Shown: piece by piece, positions 8,637 through 18,127 of the stretch | Position numbering within the stretch: position 1 is the stretch's first letter | Layout: every line of letters begins with the position of its first letter | Assembly: GCF_009769755.1 (NCBI RefSeq) | Contig: NZ_SDWJ01000001.1 | Location: 1,426,001 to 1,490,000, forward strand | Length of the DNA: 64,000 bases | Source of the DNA: Sphingorhabdus profundilacus | Lineage (GTDB): Bacteria > Pseudomonadota > Alphaproteobacteria > Sphingomonadales > Sphingomonadaceae | Direction of reading: 5' to 3' | Translations under genes and position numbers: made by a program | Notes under the pieces: model-generated | Told to the model about the DNA's origin: nothing | Databases searched by the model: none | What the model saw: the letters and a program-made list of their open reading frames with translations, nothing else

Positions 8637-10625
8637 ATGAGTGATGACCTTTTTGGTGGCGGCGCCGCGGCGACGGCTGCATCCAATGAATATGACGCAT
8701 CTGCGATTGAAGTGCTGGAGGGGCTGGAGCCTGTCCGGCGGCGGCCGGGCATGTACATCGGCGGTATCGACGAACGCGCGTTGCACCATCTGGCATCCGA
8801 AGTTCTCGACAATTCGATGGACGAGGCTGTCGCCGGTCATGCCAACCGGATCGAGGTGCATCTGGGCGTCGGCAACCGGTTGACGATCAGCGATAATGGA
8901 CGTGGCATCCCTGTCGACCCCCACCCCAAATTCCCCGGCAAGTCGGCATTGGAAGTCATTTTGACGACGCTGCATTCCGGCGGGAAATTTTCGGACAAGG
9001 CCTATGCCACATCGGGCGGCCTGCATGGCGTCGGTGTGTCGGTGGTGAACGCGCTGTCGACCGACACCGTGGTCGAAGTCGCCCGCAACCGGCAGCTTTA
9101 CCGCCAGCGCTTCGCGCAAGGTCACCCGCTGGGCAAGCTGGAAGAATTAGGACCCACTCCCAACCGGCGCGGAACGACCATCGCCTTTACACCCGATGCG
9201 GAGATATTCGGACCGGATGCGAAATTCAAACCGGCGCGACTGTTCCGGTTGGCGCGGTCCAAGGCCTATCTGTTCGCGGGTGTCGAAATCCGCTGGCGGT
9301 GCGACGCGGAACTGGCGAGTGCGGACGTACCGACAGAGGCGGTATTCCAGTTTCCCGGCGGATTATCCGATCACTTGCGCGAACAGCTTGGTACCAGGGC
9401 ATGTGCCACCACCGATTTCTTCGCGGGAACGCAGGATTTTCCCGACAGCCAGGGCCGCGTCGAATGGGCAGTATCTTGGCCGCTCTATTCCGACGGCGCC
9501 TATAGCTGGTATTGCAACACCATCCCCACCCCCGATGGCGGCACGCATGAAGCCGGTATTCGCGCGGCATTGACCAAGGGCTTGCGCGCGTTCGGCGAAC
9601 TGGTTGGCCAGAAAAAGGCCGCACAGATCACCGCAGAAGATATCTTCAACGAAGCCGAACTGATGCTCTCTGTCTTCATTCGGAATCCACAATTTCAAAG
9701 CCAGACCAAGGACCGGCTGACCTCGCCGGAGGCAACCCGTTTGGTCGAAAACGCGATCCGCGACCATTTTGACCATTTCCTGACGGATAATATGGAACGC
9801 GGCAAAGCCTTGATGGGCTTCATCCTCGAAAAGGTGGACGACCGCCTTCGCCGCAAGGCCGAGCGGGAGGTTAAGCGCAAGACGGCGACATCCGGCCGCA
9901 AGGTGCGTTTGCCCGGCAAATTGACCGATTGCGCCTCGGATGATCCGACTGGTACCGAATTGTTCATCGTCGAAGGCGACAGCGCAGGCGGTAGCGCAAA
10001 GCAGGCGCGCGACCGCAAAACGCAGGCGATATTGCCGATCCGGGGTAAAATCCTTAACGTCGCATCTGCCACCGCCGACAAAATTCGTGCCAATAATGAA
10101 ATCGCTGACCTGCAACTGGCGCTTGGTTGCGGTGTTCGCAAGGACTGCAACCCCGACAATCTGCGCTATGAACGGGTCATCATCATGACCGACGCCGATG
10201 TCGATGGGGCGCATATTGCGACCTTGCTGATGACATTCTTCTTTCAGGAAATGCCCGAGATTGTGAAGGCAGGCCACCTATTTCTGGCACGACCGCCACT
10301 CTATCGCCTGACCCATGGCAGCCAGAGCGTATACGCCGCCGACGACGCGCATCGCGCCGAATTGGAAGCGACTGTGTTCAAGAACAAAAAGGTCGATGTG
10401 GGCCGCTTTAAGGGCCTGGGCGAGATGAACCCCGGGCAGTTGCGCGAAACGACGATGGACCCGAAAAGCCGTTCGTTGATCCGCATAACCTTGCCGCATG
10501 AATATGAGCGGCGTGCCGCTGTGACCGATCTTGTAGACCGTTTGATGGGCAAAAATCCGGAACACCGTTTCAACTTCATTCAGGACAATGCTGCTCAATT
10601 GGACGAAGAAGCGATCGACGCCTAA
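8637..10625 (+). CDS. parE: DNA topoisomerase IV subunit B
   Basis: 662 residues. The GHKL ATPase domain comes first (EVLDNSMDEA near 57, DNGRGIPVDPHPK, GLHGVGVSVVNALS), then the transducer domain and the TOPRIM domain (IVEGDSAGGSAKQARDRK near 445, MTDADVDGAHI) and the C-terminal GyrB-type end (FKGLGEMNPGQLRETTMDP). With ParC it decatenates daughter chromosomes. It is ParE rather than GyrB by its shorter length and the sequences after TOPRIM, where GyrB is longer. No clear Shine-Dalgarno precedes the start; the N-terminus MSDDLFGG is typical for this family. Confidence 0.95.
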   Translation: MSDDLFGGGAAATAASNEYDASAIEVLEGLEPVRRRPGMYIGGIDERALHHLASEVLDNSMDEAVAGHANRIEVHLGVGNRLTISDNGRGIPVDPHPKFPGKSALEVILTTLHSGGKFSDKAYATSGGLHGVGVSVVNALSTDTVVEVARNRQLYRQRFAQGHPLGKLEELGPTPNRRGTTIAFTPDAEIFGPDAKFKPARLFRLARSKAYLFAGVEIRWRCDAELASADVPTEAVFQFPGGLSDHLREQLGTRACATTDFFAGTQDFPDSQGRVEWAVSWPLYSDGAYSWYCNTIPTPDGGTHEAGIRAALTKGLRAFGELVGQKKAAQITAEDIFNEAELMLSVFIRNPQFQSQTKDRLTSPEATRLVENAIRDHFDHFLTDNMERGKALMGFILEKVDDRLRRKAEREVKRKTATSGRKVRLPGKLTDCASDDPTGTELFIVEGDSAGGSAKQARDRKTQAILPIRGKILNVASATADKIRANNEIADLQLALGCGVRKDCNPDNLRYERVIIMTDADVDGAHIATLLMTFFFQEMPEIVKAGHLFLARPPLYRLTHGSQSVYAADDAHRAELEATVFKNKKVDVGRFKGLGEMNPGQLRETTMDPKSRSLIRITLPHEYERRAAVTDLVDRLMGKNPEHRFNFIQDNAAQLDEEAIDA

Positions 10626-10645
10626 ATTTATCAGGGAGAGAGAAG

Positions 10646-11944
10646 GTGAAGCGATTTTTGCTATTGTTCCCATTGGCCGCAATGTGCGCCTCCCCGGTAG
10701 TTGCGTTTAGCCCAGAGCCGACAACGGCAACGGCTGTTAAACCGCTCGACCAACGGATCGAACAATTGCCGGCGGTTCTTTCCGGCGCGATAAAATATGA
10801 AGATTATTTTTCGCCGAGCTTTCTGGCGGCTGTCCCTGCAATCCAGATAAAGGCAATTTCCGACCAGTTCGTCGCGCAATATGGCAAACCGTTAAAGGTC
10901 GTCGGCGTGGACCCCAAAGGCCCTGATAGCGCGACGGTTAAAATCGAATTTGAAAAGGCCATTGCCACCGCCGTCATAACGATTGAACAGGCTTCGCCGG
11001 AAAAGGTCGTGGGATTGTTGGTGACAGGATTTGACCTGAAAGGCGATACGCCTGCAAAAATCGATGCGGCATTTTCCCAATTGCCAGGAAAGTCAGGGTA
11101 TCTGGTCGAAAAAATCGGGATAGACGGCAAACGCACACAAATTGCTGGACGCTCTACCGGGCAGCAATTTGCAATTGCGTCGACCTTCAAGCTGTATGTC
11201 TTGGCCGAACTTGCATCGCAGGTGCAGGCCGGACGGCGCAGCTGGTCGGATGTCGTCCCAATTTTGTCCACCAGCCATTCATCGACCGCAACGTCCAATT
11301 GGCCGCGCAACACGCCGGTCACACTGCAAACACTGGCAACATGGATGATTTCATCCAGCGATAACAGCGCCACCGATGCGCTGATGCGGGTTTTGGGCCG
11401 CGATGCCGTTGAGAAAAAGCTGGCCACAATTGGCCATAGCGACCCCGACAAAGCATTGCCGATGCTCAACACAGTCGAGGCCTTTGCCCTGAAAAGCAAT
11501 CCCGACCTGCGCCTTCGTTTTCAAAAGGCGACCGAGGCAGAACAGCGCAATCTGCTTGAAAATGAGGCTGCTGCGCTGGCATTTGACAAGATCATCCCAT
11601 CCAATCTGGGGTCGGGCCCTGTTGCCATCGACAGTATCGAATGGTTCGCCTCACCTTCAGACATCGCCACTTTGATGCACAATATTCGCCAAACCGGCAG
11701 TCAAACCGCGCTTGATGTGATGGCGGTCAATAAAGGGGTTAGTCCGGTATCGGCCGAAAAATGGCAATATCTGGGATATAAAGGTGGCTCGGAACCCGGC
11801 GTCATTTCCATGAGCTTTCTGGCCCAATCCAAAGCAGGCGACTGGTATGCCATCACCGGCAGTTGGAATGACATCAGCAAAGACGTCAATAATGAGTTAT
11901 TTGTGGCGTTGATGGCAAGGTTACTGGATAGCGTGGCAGGCTAA
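10646..11944 (+). CDS. Serine hydrolase with beta-lactamase fold (ORF12-like)
   Basis: 432 residues. Signal peptide (~1-20), then a ~120-residue alpha+beta domain like the NTF2-like N-terminal domain of clavulanate-cluster ORF12 proteins, then a class A beta-lactamase-type domain: nucleophile motif STFK (about 177-180), SDN in MISSSDNSATD, and KGGSEPG in the position of the KTG box. A class A Glu166-type omega-loop motif is not evident, so efficient beta-lactam hydrolysis is doubtful; esterase or peptidase activity in the periplasm is equally possible. The GTG start follows GGGAGAGAGAAG, 20 bp after parE, so it is probably cotranscribed. Function is inferred from fold only. Confidence 0.78.
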   Translation: MKRFLLLFPLAAMCASPVVAFSPEPTTATAVKPLDQRIEQLPAVLSGAIKYEDYFSPSFLAAVPAIQIKAISDQFVAQYGKPLKVVGVDPKGPDSATVKIEFEKAIATAVITIEQASPEKVVGLLVTGFDLKGDTPAKIDAAFSQLPGKSGYLVEKIGIDGKRTQIAGRSTGQQFAIASTFKLYVLAELASQVQAGRRSWSDVVPILSTSHSSTATSNWPRNTPVTLQTLATWMISSSDNSATDALMRVLGRDAVEKKLATIGHSDPDKALPMLNTVEAFALKSNPDLRLRFQKATEAEQRNLLENEAAALAFDKIIPSNLGSGPVAIDSIEWFASPSDIATLMHNIRQTGSQTALDVMAVNKGVSPVSAEKWQYLGYKGGSEPGVISMSFLAQSKAGDWYAITGSWNDISKDVNNELFVALMARLLDSVAG

Positions 11945-11964
11945 CTGGTCCAGTTCCAGCAAAG

Positions 11965-12756
11965 TCAGGCAGTCAACGCCTCGACCAGCGCTTTCACCTT
12001 CTTTTGACGCCATTGAGGCAGCGGCGCGACAAGCCAATAGGCAAGTCGGCTTTCCTTGGCGTTGTCCAGCGCCTTTACCCGGCCCGCCGCGATATCGGCT
12101 TGCGCCAATAGATGCGGTACATTTGCACGGCCAAGACCGATTGCCGCGGCGTCTATTGCAAGCCCGGCATCGGAAAGCCGTAACGCTGGCAACCCGTCGG
12201 CGACGGGGCAATGCGGCCAGCTAATCGGTGTGTCGGCCCCGCCTTCGGGTGCACCAACGGAGACAAAGGCACCCTCGGCAAGACGAACGCCTTCATGCTC
12301 GCCCGGCCCATCGGTCAGGCGGATGGCCAGATCAAGATTGGCTTCGGTAAAGTCAATATCTTCATCCGCCGAAACCAGCGTAAAGCGCGTATCCGGATTG
12401 GCCTGCCCGAATTTTGCAAGCCGGGAAGCCAACCATTTGGCGGTAAAATCGCGCGGGGCGGCTATGGTCAAGGAGTTGGACGACTGCCCCGCCTGCATGG
12501 CGCGCACGGCATCTTCGAACATCAGAAAGCCCTGTCGCAAAGCCTCCAGCCCTGCGGTGCCTTCACCGGTCAATTCCAACCCCTTGGGCGTGCGACGGAA
12601 CAGCACCACGCCCAGCATATCTTCCAACGCCCTGATTTGCTGACCGACCGCAGCCGGTGTTACCGCCAGTTCATCGGCTGCCTTTGTAAAGCTCAAATGC
12701 CGCGCGGCGGCGTCGAGGACGCGCAGACCATTGAGCGGCAAATGCGTCCGTTTCAT
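11965..12756 (-). CDS. LysR-type regulator, GcvA-like
   Basis: 263 residues. The N-terminal winged helix-turn-helix reads LNGLRVLDAAARHLSFTKAADEL with VTPAAVGQQIRALED and LFRRTPKGLELT, the pattern of the GcvA/AmpR subgroup. The effector domain is somewhat short (typical total ~300). It starts inside the end of apaG (ATGA overlap) and is the last gene of leuB-metZ-apaG-lysR, so it is not divergent from a target as many LysR genes are; its regulon cannot be read from position. Confidence 0.85.
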   Translation of the reverse strand: MKRTHLPLNGLRVLDAAARHLSFTKAADELAVTPAAVGQQIRALEDMLGVVLFRRTPKGLELTGEGTAGLEALRQGFLMFEDAVRAMQAGQSSNSLTIAAPRDFTAKWLASRLAKFGQANPDTRFTLVSADEDIDFTEANLDLAIRLTDGPGEHEGVRLAEGAFVSVGAPEGGADTPISWPHCPVADGLPALRLSDAGLAIDAAAIGLGRANVPHLLAQADIAAGRVKALDNAKESRLAYWLVAPLPQWRQKKVKALVEALTA

Positions 12757-13163
12757 CGCGCAGTCGCCGGTGCCAGCAATTTGAAGCGCGGAATTTCAGC
12801 CAAAAAGGTGCTGCCATCGGCACGGATGAAGCGATACTGCCCCTCCATCATTCCACTAGGCGTTCCCAGCGGGCAGCCCGATACATAGTCATGGCTTTCA
12901 CCGGGGTTCAGCAGCGGCTGTTCACCGACCACCCCATCGCCATCGACATGGTTCACCATCGCCCGGCCGTCAGTGATTTTCCAGTGGCGGGTCAGCAATT
13001 GCACCGGTTCGTCGCCCTGATTTTCGATCCGGATATGATAGGACCAGAACCACCGCCCCTGCGCTGGCTGGGACTGTTCGTTGAGATAATTGGGCGCGAC
13101 ACGAACGGTGATGCCATCGGTCGTCGCGCTGGCGGTGAAGAAGGAATCCAGAATATTGCTCAT
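12753..13163 (-). CDS. apaG: ApaG protein
   Basis: 136 residues of the ApaG/polymerase-delta-interacting fold: VRVAPNYLNEQSQPAQGRWFWSYHI, then ENQGDEPVQLLTRHW and a C-terminal GESHDYVSGCPLGTPSGMMEG, a highly conserved block. It is a small fibronectin-III-like cytosolic protein linked genetically to Co2+ resistance and Mg2+ efflux in enterobacteria; the biochemical role is unsettled. Start and stop overlap both neighbours by four bases, marking a tightly coupled operon. Confidence 0.93.
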   Translation of the reverse strand: MSNILDSFFTASATTDGITVRVAPNYLNEQSQPAQGRWFWSYHIRIENQGDEPVQLLTRHWKITDGRAMVNHVDGDGVVGEQPLLNPGESHDYVSGCPLGTPSGMMEGQYRFIRADGSTFLAEIPRFKLLAPATAR

Positions 13164-14368
13164 AAACCGGCCACCTTTAACGCCTGATCCAGATCGTCGA
13201 TCAGATCCTGCGGATCTTCCAGCCCGACGTTGATACGGATCATCCCTTCGCCGACGCCCATTGCTTCACGGCCTTCTGGCCCCATGCCATGATGTGTGGA
13301 CGATGCCGGATGGCACATCAGGCTGCGGGCATCGCCGATATTGTTCGAAATATCGATCAACTGCAGGGCATTCAGCAATTGGTGCGCCTGCTTGCGTCCG
13401 CCGTCGAGGATGAAAGAAAAGATTGGTCCGCAGGCCTTCATCTGGCTCATTGCCAGATTATGTTGCGGGTGGCTGGCAAGCCCGGGATGCAGGATCGTCG
13501 GCACGCGCCCTTCCAGAAATTTGCCGACTTTCAGCGCATTCTCCGACTGCCGCATGGCGCGTAGTTCCAGCGTTTCCAGCCCCTTGTGCACCACCCAGGC
13601 ATTGAAGGGGGAGAGGTTCGGCCCCGTATTGCGTTGAAACGGCAACAGCACTTCATCGATCCATTTCTGTGTCCCGCACACGGCACCGGCCAGCACGCGG
13701 CCCTGCCCGTCCATCAATTTGGTGGCACTATAGGCCACGACATCCGCGCCATAATCCATGGGACGTTGCAGCACGCTCGTCGCAAAGGCATTGTCGACAA
13801 CGGTGGTGATGTCATGTTCTTTTGCCAGCCCACACACATAGGCCATATCCACGATATCCATCGTCGGGTTCGCCGGCGTTTCGAAGAAAAAGACTTTGGT
13901 ATTGGGTTGGATAGCTGCTTTCCACGCGTCATTGTCGCGGCTGTCGATGGTGGTTGTCGCAATCCCCCATTTCGGCAGCAGATTGTCGGTCAGCCAGCGA
14001 CAAGACCCAAAAGCCGCCCGCGCCGCCACGACATGGTCGCCCTGTTCCAATTGGCACAGCAACGCCGTCGTCATTGCCGCCATGCCCGTGGCTTGGGCTC
14101 GGCAAGCCTCGGCCCCTTCCATCAGCGCGATGCGTTCTTCCAGCATCTGCACCGTCGGATTTTGCAACCGGGAATAGGTCATGCCCTCGGCTTCACCGGC
14201 AAAGCGGGCCGCGACAGTCTCGGCATCGTCATAGGTAAAGCCGGACGACAGGAATAAAGCTTCCGACGTCTCACCATGTTCGCTGCGCCATGTGCCGCCG
14301 CGGATAGCTTGGGTGGCGGGGCGCCAAGTGCTGGTGATAGCGCGATTCTGGCCGGTGGTTTTCTTCAT
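13160..14368 (-). CDS. metZ: O-succinylhomoserine sulfhydrylase
   Basis: 402-residue PLP enzyme of the Cys/Met metabolism family making homocysteine from O-succinylhomoserine and sulfide. Visible are YSRLQNPTVQMLEERIALMEGAE, the cofactor-binding FFETPANPTMDIVD and the Schiff-base lysine in YSATKLMDGQGRVLAG, the MetZ-type version of that motif, and the C-terminal INVGLEDPQDLIDDLDQAL. The ATG at 14368 is taken as start; the frame continues to a TTG at 14389. It lies between leuB and apaG in one minus-strand operon. Confidence 0.9.
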   Translation of the reverse strand: MKKTTGQNRAITSTWRPATQAIRGGTWRSEHGETSEALFLSSGFTYDDAETVAARFAGEAEGMTYSRLQNPTVQMLEERIALMEGAEACRAQATGMAAMTTALLCQLEQGDHVVAARAAFGSCRWLTDNLLPKWGIATTTIDSRDNDAWKAAIQPNTKVFFFETPANPTMDIVDMAYVCGLAKEHDITTVVDNAFATSVLQRPMDYGADVVAYSATKLMDGQGRVLAGAVCGTQKWIDEVLLPFQRNTGPNLSPFNAWVVHKGLETLELRAMRQSENALKVGKFLEGRVPTILHPGLASHPQHNLAMSQMKACGPIFSFILDGGRKQAHQLLNALQLIDISNNIGDARSLMCHPASSTHHGMGPEGREAMGVGEGMIRINVGLEDPQDLIDDLDQALKVAGL

Positions 14369-14394
14369 GGGTCGCTTTTCGGGTAGCAAAGGGT

Positions 14395-15441
14395 TCAGGT
14401 CAAGGCGGCAAGAACGGCATCGCCCATTTCACGGGTCGATAGCGTGCCACCTAAATCGGGGGAGCGCGCGCCACGTGCAAGGGCCTTGGCGACTGCCTGC
14501 TCGATCCGGTCCGCCTGTGATGCATATCCAAACGAGTAGCGCAACATCATCGACGCGGACAAAATGGTCGCCAACGGGTTAGCCTTGCCCTGCCCGGCTA
14601 TGTCTGGGGCGCTACCGTGGATCGGCTCGTAAAGGCCCTTTTGCGCGCTGTCGAGTGAGGCGCTGGGCAGCATACCGATCGATCCGGCGCACATGCTGGC
14701 CTGATCCGACAGGATATCGCCGAACAGATTGCCGGTAACGATGACATCAAACTGCCCCGGATTACGCACCAACTGCATCGCGGCATTATCGACATACATA
14801 TGGCTGAGCGCGACGTCAGGATATTCCTGCGCGGTTTCGATCACAACATCGCGCCACAATTGCGATGTTTCCAGCACGTTGGCCTTATCTACCGAGCATA
14901 CCTTTTTTCCCCGCGCCATAGCGGTTTCAAATCCGACACGGGCAATCCGGCGGACTTCATCCTCATCATAGGACATGATGTCATAGCCTTCGCGCTTGCC
15001 GTCGACAGTTTTACGCATGCCCTTTTCACCGAAATAGACGTCGCCATTCAGTTCGCGCACGATCACCATATCAATCTGGCTGGCGACTTCGGGGCGCAAG
15101 GCGCTGGCATCGGCGAGTTCGGGAAATAATTTGGCAGGACGCAAATTGGCAAAAAGGCCAAGTTCTTTCCGCAAACCAAGGATCGCCTGTTCGGGGCGCA
15201 AATGCCGTTCAAGCGCATCGCAATCAGGATCGCCCACGGCACCGAATAAAATGGCATCGGCGCGTCTGGCAAGGTCCAGCGTTTCGGGCGGCAAGGGATG
15301 TCCGGTCGCCTTATAGGCCGCACCGCCGACAAGCGCCTCCTCAAAATGGAGCGAGTCGAGCGATAGTGCTTCCAGCACGCGGCGGGTCTCCGCAATGACT
15401 TCGGGTCCAATTCCGTCACCGGGAAGCAAAGCAATGAGCAC
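14395..15441 (-). CDS. leuB: 3-isopropylmalate dehydrogenase
   Basis: 348 residues, the normal LeuB length. It oxidatively decarboxylates 3-isopropylmalate with NAD in leucine synthesis. The start is GTG at 15441, 11 bases after GGAAGG, giving [15 protein letters not shown]; the open frame upstream is not conserved. Motifs: [14 protein letters not shown] and [10 protein letters not shown] (substrate arginines), the ligand tyrosine block GYDIMSYDE, the metal-binding [29 protein letters not shown] and the NAD-binding [17 protein letters not shown]. First gene of the leuB-metZ-apaG-lysR run. Confidence 0.95.
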   Translation of the reverse strand: MLIALLPGDGIGPEVIAETRRVLEALSLDSLHFEEALVGGAAYKATGHPLPPETLDLARRADAILFGAVGDPDCDALERHLRPEQAILGLRKELGLFANLRPAKLFPELADASALRPEVASQIDMVIVRELNGDVYFGEKGMRKTVDGKREGYDIMSYDEDEVRRIARVGFETAMARGKKVCSVDKANVLETSQLWRDVVIETAQEYPDVALSHMYVDNAAMQLVRNPGQFDVIVTGNLFGDILSDQASMCAGSIGMLPSASLDSAQKGLYEPIHGSAPDIAGQGKANPLATILSASMMLRYSFGYASQADRIEQAVAKALARGARSPDLGGTLSTREMGDAVLAALT

Positions 15442-15505
15442 GGGTCCGATATCCTTCCGGTATATGATATGAAAAGTCCGGTTTCCCTTGCCGTCCCCGC
15501 CCCGA

Positions 15506-16096
15506 TTAGGCAACCGCCCTTTTTAGCCTGTCCACCAGTCGTTCGCGCGCCGCCATGACATCGGTACGGCGTTCCCCCAGCACATGGGCCACCAACCGCT
15601 CCCTGTTCTGCGCCATCATGGCGACAGGCGCACCATCGCGCACGCTGTCCTCAGCATAGCCCAGTTCGGCCAGCAGCAAGGTTTCATATTGCGCCACGGC
15701 CCCTGCCCAAACGCGTGCTGCGGGGGCCAGTTCTATCGCAGATAGCACGCCGTCCAGTGCACTGTGTAGCCTTGGATAGGGATGCGCTTCTGGCAGAGTC
15801 GCAGCCGTCAAGGCGGTTACCCAGTCAATCGCTGCGATCGCCAGCGGTTCGGATAGCAGATGTGCGCGGCTGTGCAGAGGTTCGGCCACAAGGGTCGCCA
15901 ATTGCCCCGGTGTACGCACCCGCCATTCGCCCTTGATGACATTGCCGGGAATAAGCACGGGCCGCAAATTCCGGCCCCGCGCGCCTTGCACATATCCGGC
16001 AAGTAATCCGTCATCGGCGCTGAACGCCCTGACGATGGCCCCGGTTTCCCCGTGGCTGCGTACCGAGCAAATGATGGCGGTGGCGCTAATATGCAT
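15506..16096 (-). CDS. recO: DNA repair protein RecO
   Basis: 196 residues. RecO anneals complementary strands and loads RecA with RecR. The N-terminal OB fold shows the family pattern: [32 protein letters not shown] and [18 protein letters not shown], then a helical domain ([37 protein letters not shown]). It is shorter than the ~240 residues of E. coli RecO and lacks the cysteine cluster that binds zinc in some members; short zinc-less forms seem usual for this lineage. It lies 64 bp upstream of leuB on the same strand. Confidence 0.88.
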   Translation of the reverse strand: MHISATAIICSVRSHGETGAIVRAFSADDGLLAGYVQGARGRNLRPVLIPGNVIKGEWRVRTPGQLATLVAEPLHSRAHLLSEPLAIAAIDWVTALTAATLPEAHPYPRLHSALDGVLSAIELAPAARVWAGAVAQYETLLLAELGYAEDSVRDGAPVAMMAQNRERLVAHVLGERRTDVMAARERLVDRLKRAVA

Positions 16097-16147
16097 AGCC
16101 TATCATGCCAAGCTGGTGTCCTTAGGGGAAGCGATATCCCCTATTCG

Positions 16148-16450
16148 CTAAGCCGAGATTTTGAAAAGCGCTGCGCCTTCATATTTTTCGGCCTCGGGTT
16201 CGAACAGCTCATCAATTTCAAAATGGCTGTCGGTAATTTGCAGATCGTTCAGCCCTTGCAGATGGAAGGCGCCAAGTTTCCTTTCACGCGGCGGTTCGCC
16301 GTGCTTTTCAAGGGTGATGGCATCGATGAACAGCGCATTATTCTTGGTGTACAGGACATGCGGCGCAAGCTTCATGGCAACGCCATTATAGACCGCCGTT
16401 ACACATTTTTTCAGCGCGATGGCTTCCAGGAGAAGTTGATTTGTAGACAT
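16148..16450 (-). CDS. Small stand-alone WYL-like domain protein
   Basis: 100 residues. The layout LLLEAIALKKCVTAVYNG, KLAPHVLYTKNNALFIDAITLE, LGAFHLQGLNDLQITDSHFEID resembles the ligand-binding WYL fold (a helix, then Sm-like beta strands), but without the helix-turn-helix that WYL regulators carry. If so it could sense a nucleotide or nucleic-acid ligand; this is inference from pattern, not from a catalytic motif. Cytosolic, no signal peptide. It stands alone on the minus strand, 51 bp upstream of recO. Confidence 0.6.
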   Translation of the reverse strand: MSTNQLLLEAIALKKCVTAVYNGVAMKLAPHVLYTKNNALFIDAITLEKHGEPPRERKLGAFHLQGLNDLQITDSHFEIDELFEPEAEKYEGAALFKISA

Positions 16451-16692
16451 GGCGACAAGTTATCGCAGCCACCGCTTCGCGCAAGTGTAAAATTGTGCAG
16501 CGCAACACAAAATCAAGCGGACTTGCAAAAATCGTGACCAGCGATATTTTGGCGCTTCATCTGAGGAATTTATGCAAGAGATTGCCACCCGTTAATCCAG
16601 CGCCTGCGGATCATCCGCAGACCTGATGATTTAGCCCCGGCCTCGCCATGCGCGCGGGCCGGTCACTAAACCTATTCAACGGGTTACATTCC

Positions 16693-16950
16693 ATGAATAT
16701 TTCAAAGCATGAACAGCGCGTACTGCACGCGCTGGCCCAAGGCGGTTCGATTATCCACCGCTTTGACGAACGCGGACATATTGTCGAGGTCGACTGCATG
16801 AACCGCGATGGCTGGCGTCTCGCCGATTGCACGCTGGCCGTCTTTCACAAGTTGCGGCGCAGGAAACTGATCGGCAGCATGGGCGGCGCGCCATATCGCA
16901 TTACGCGAGAAGGTCTGCGCGCAGTCAGGTCGCAACTCGACAACCGTTAG
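16693..16950 (+). CDS. yjhX: YjhX family (UPF0386) protein
   Basis: 85 residues that match the YjhX family end to end: [18 protein letters not shown], then [27 protein letters not shown] and [20 protein letters not shown]. coli YjhX was reported as a toxin countered by YjhQ; a YjhQ acetyltransferase gene is not next to it here, so a toxin role is doubtful. The fold suggests a winged-helix DNA-binding protein. The ATG at 16693 matches the family start; an upstream in-frame ATG at 16648 is not conserved. Its stop overlaps the stop of the convergent hydrolase gene by four bases. Confidence 0.85.
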   Translation: MNISKHEQRVLHALAQGGSIIHRFDERGHIVEVDCMNRDGWRLADCTLAVFHKLRRRKLIGSMGGAPYRITREGLRAVRSQLDNR

Positions 16951-17837
16951 CGTACAGAGGCCGCATGGCTGGCGATCAAGTCCACCATGCGGTCCACCTG
17001 CGACGGCGGCAGGTCGTGCGCCATGTCGTCGATAATCTCCAGCCGAGCACCCGCGATATGGCGGGCGATGTCTTCGCTGCCTTCTTTCGGGACCAGCGGG
17101 TCCGCGCCGCCATGCACGACGAGGGTCGGCACCTTGATCGATTTCAACCGGTCGACCCGGCTGCCATCCGCGACAATAGCGAGGAGTTGCCGCTTCATGC
17201 CCACCGGATAATAACCACGGTCAAAGGCCCGTGCGGCCATTTCGGCATAGGTGCTTTTTGGACGCGCCGGATCCGCAAAAGAGATGGATTCGAGTGCTTC
17301 GGTACCCAGCCTGATCGCCTCTTCGCGCGTCGGGTTGGACGGCCGCGGTGCCATCAGACGTTTGCGGATGTCAGCGCGCGGTCCGGGCAGACCCGGCTTG
17401 CCACTCGACGACATGATCGATGTCATGCTCGCCACCTTGTCGGGATGATGTGCCGCCATCAATTGCACGATCATACCGCCCATCGACGCCCCGACAATAT
17501 GAGCGCGGGAGATGCCCAAGGCATCCAGCAAAGCTACCCCGTCCTTCGCCATGTCGGTCAGACTGTACGCTGTCTTTACAGGCAAACCGAAACGCGATGC
17601 GATCATGGCCCACACAAGGCTGCCCGCCGGGGCGCCATCCATCCGCTGCGATAGCCCGACGTCGCGATTGTCATAATGGATCACACGAAACCCCTGGACG
17701 ACCAGTCCCTGAATAAATGCTTCGGGCCAGGCAATCATCTGCGTCCCCAGCCCCATGACGAGAAGTATCACCGGCGCATCAGCGGGGCCTGATTCTTCAT
17801 AATAAATCTCTATGCCGTTGGCATTGATCGTTGGCAT
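16947..17837 (-). CDS. Alpha/beta hydrolase
   Basis: 296 residues with the alpha/beta-hydrolase core: [11 protein letters not shown] (oxyanion-hole segment), [10 protein letters not shown], the nucleophile elbow GASMGG, the acid in [11 protein letters not shown] and the histidine in DDMAHDLP. No signal peptide, so cytosolic. The family includes esterases, lipases and haloperoxidase-like enzymes; the substrate is not predictable. It follows the toxin-antitoxin pair downstream on the same strand, 14 bp after the toxin stop, so it may be cotranscribed with it. Confidence 0.85.
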   Translation of the reverse strand: MPTINANGIEIYYEESGPADAPVILLVMGLGTQMIAWPEAFIQGLVVQGFRVIHYDNRDVGLSQRMDGAPAGSLVWAMIASRFGLPVKTAYSLTDMAKDGVALLDALGISRAHIVGASMGGMIVQLMAAHHPDKVASMTSIMSSSGKPGLPGPRADIRKRLMAPRPSNPTREEAIRLGTEALESISFADPARPKSTYAEMAARAFDRGYYPVGMKRQLLAIVADGSRVDRLKSIKVPTLVVHGGADPLVPKEGSEDIARHIAGARLEIIDDMAHDLPPSQVDRMVDLIASHAASVR

Positions 17838-17851
17838 ATATTTCCCCGCTT

Positions 17852-18127
17852 CTATGGATATTGTTGGCGTGCATGGACGATGTTTACAATCTCTACGGTA
17901 TCCGTGCTGACGCGATAGATGATAATGTAATTAGGATGGACGACGGCTTCTCTTGTCCCGGCGACACGGCCAGCGCGATATAGATACGGATGGTCGGGCA
18001 ACCGTTCCGCACATGTTTCCACCGCTAAAAGCAGATTGTTTGCCGCTGCCCAATCATGATCAGAAATGAAGGATAATATGACCTCAAGGTCCGCAATTGC
18101 GCTAGCGCGCCATATGAGTTTTAGCAC
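17852..18127 (-). CDS. ParE/RelE-family toxin
   Basis: 91 residues: LIWRASAIADLEVILSFISDHD, CAERLPDHPYLYR and REAVVHPNYIIIYRVSTDTVEIVNIVHARQQYP, the full RelE/ParE pattern including the conserved arginine and the C-terminal HARQQYP. ParE-type members poison gyrase, RelE-type cut mRNA; the sequence with a PaaA2-like partner favours the ParE2 side. The GTG at 18127 is preferred since five residues before the conserved tryptophan is usual; a TTG at 18142 is possible. The reading frame overlaps the antitoxin end by about 26 bases. Confidence 0.82.
   Translation of the reverse strand: MLKLIWRASAIADLEVILSFISDHDWAAANNLLLAVETCAERLPDHPYLYRAGRVAGTREAVVHPNYIIIYRVSTDTVEIVNIVHARQQYP

Noticed and set aside
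10646-11944. True class A beta-lactamase resistance gene
   Set aside because: The KTG box is KGG, no clear Glu166 motif, and an extra N-terminal domain; an ORF12-like serine hydrolase fits better.
16693-16950. YjhX as an active toxin of a YjhX/YjhQ pair
   Set aside because: No YjhQ-like acetyltransferase gene adjoins it; family assignment kept, toxin role not.
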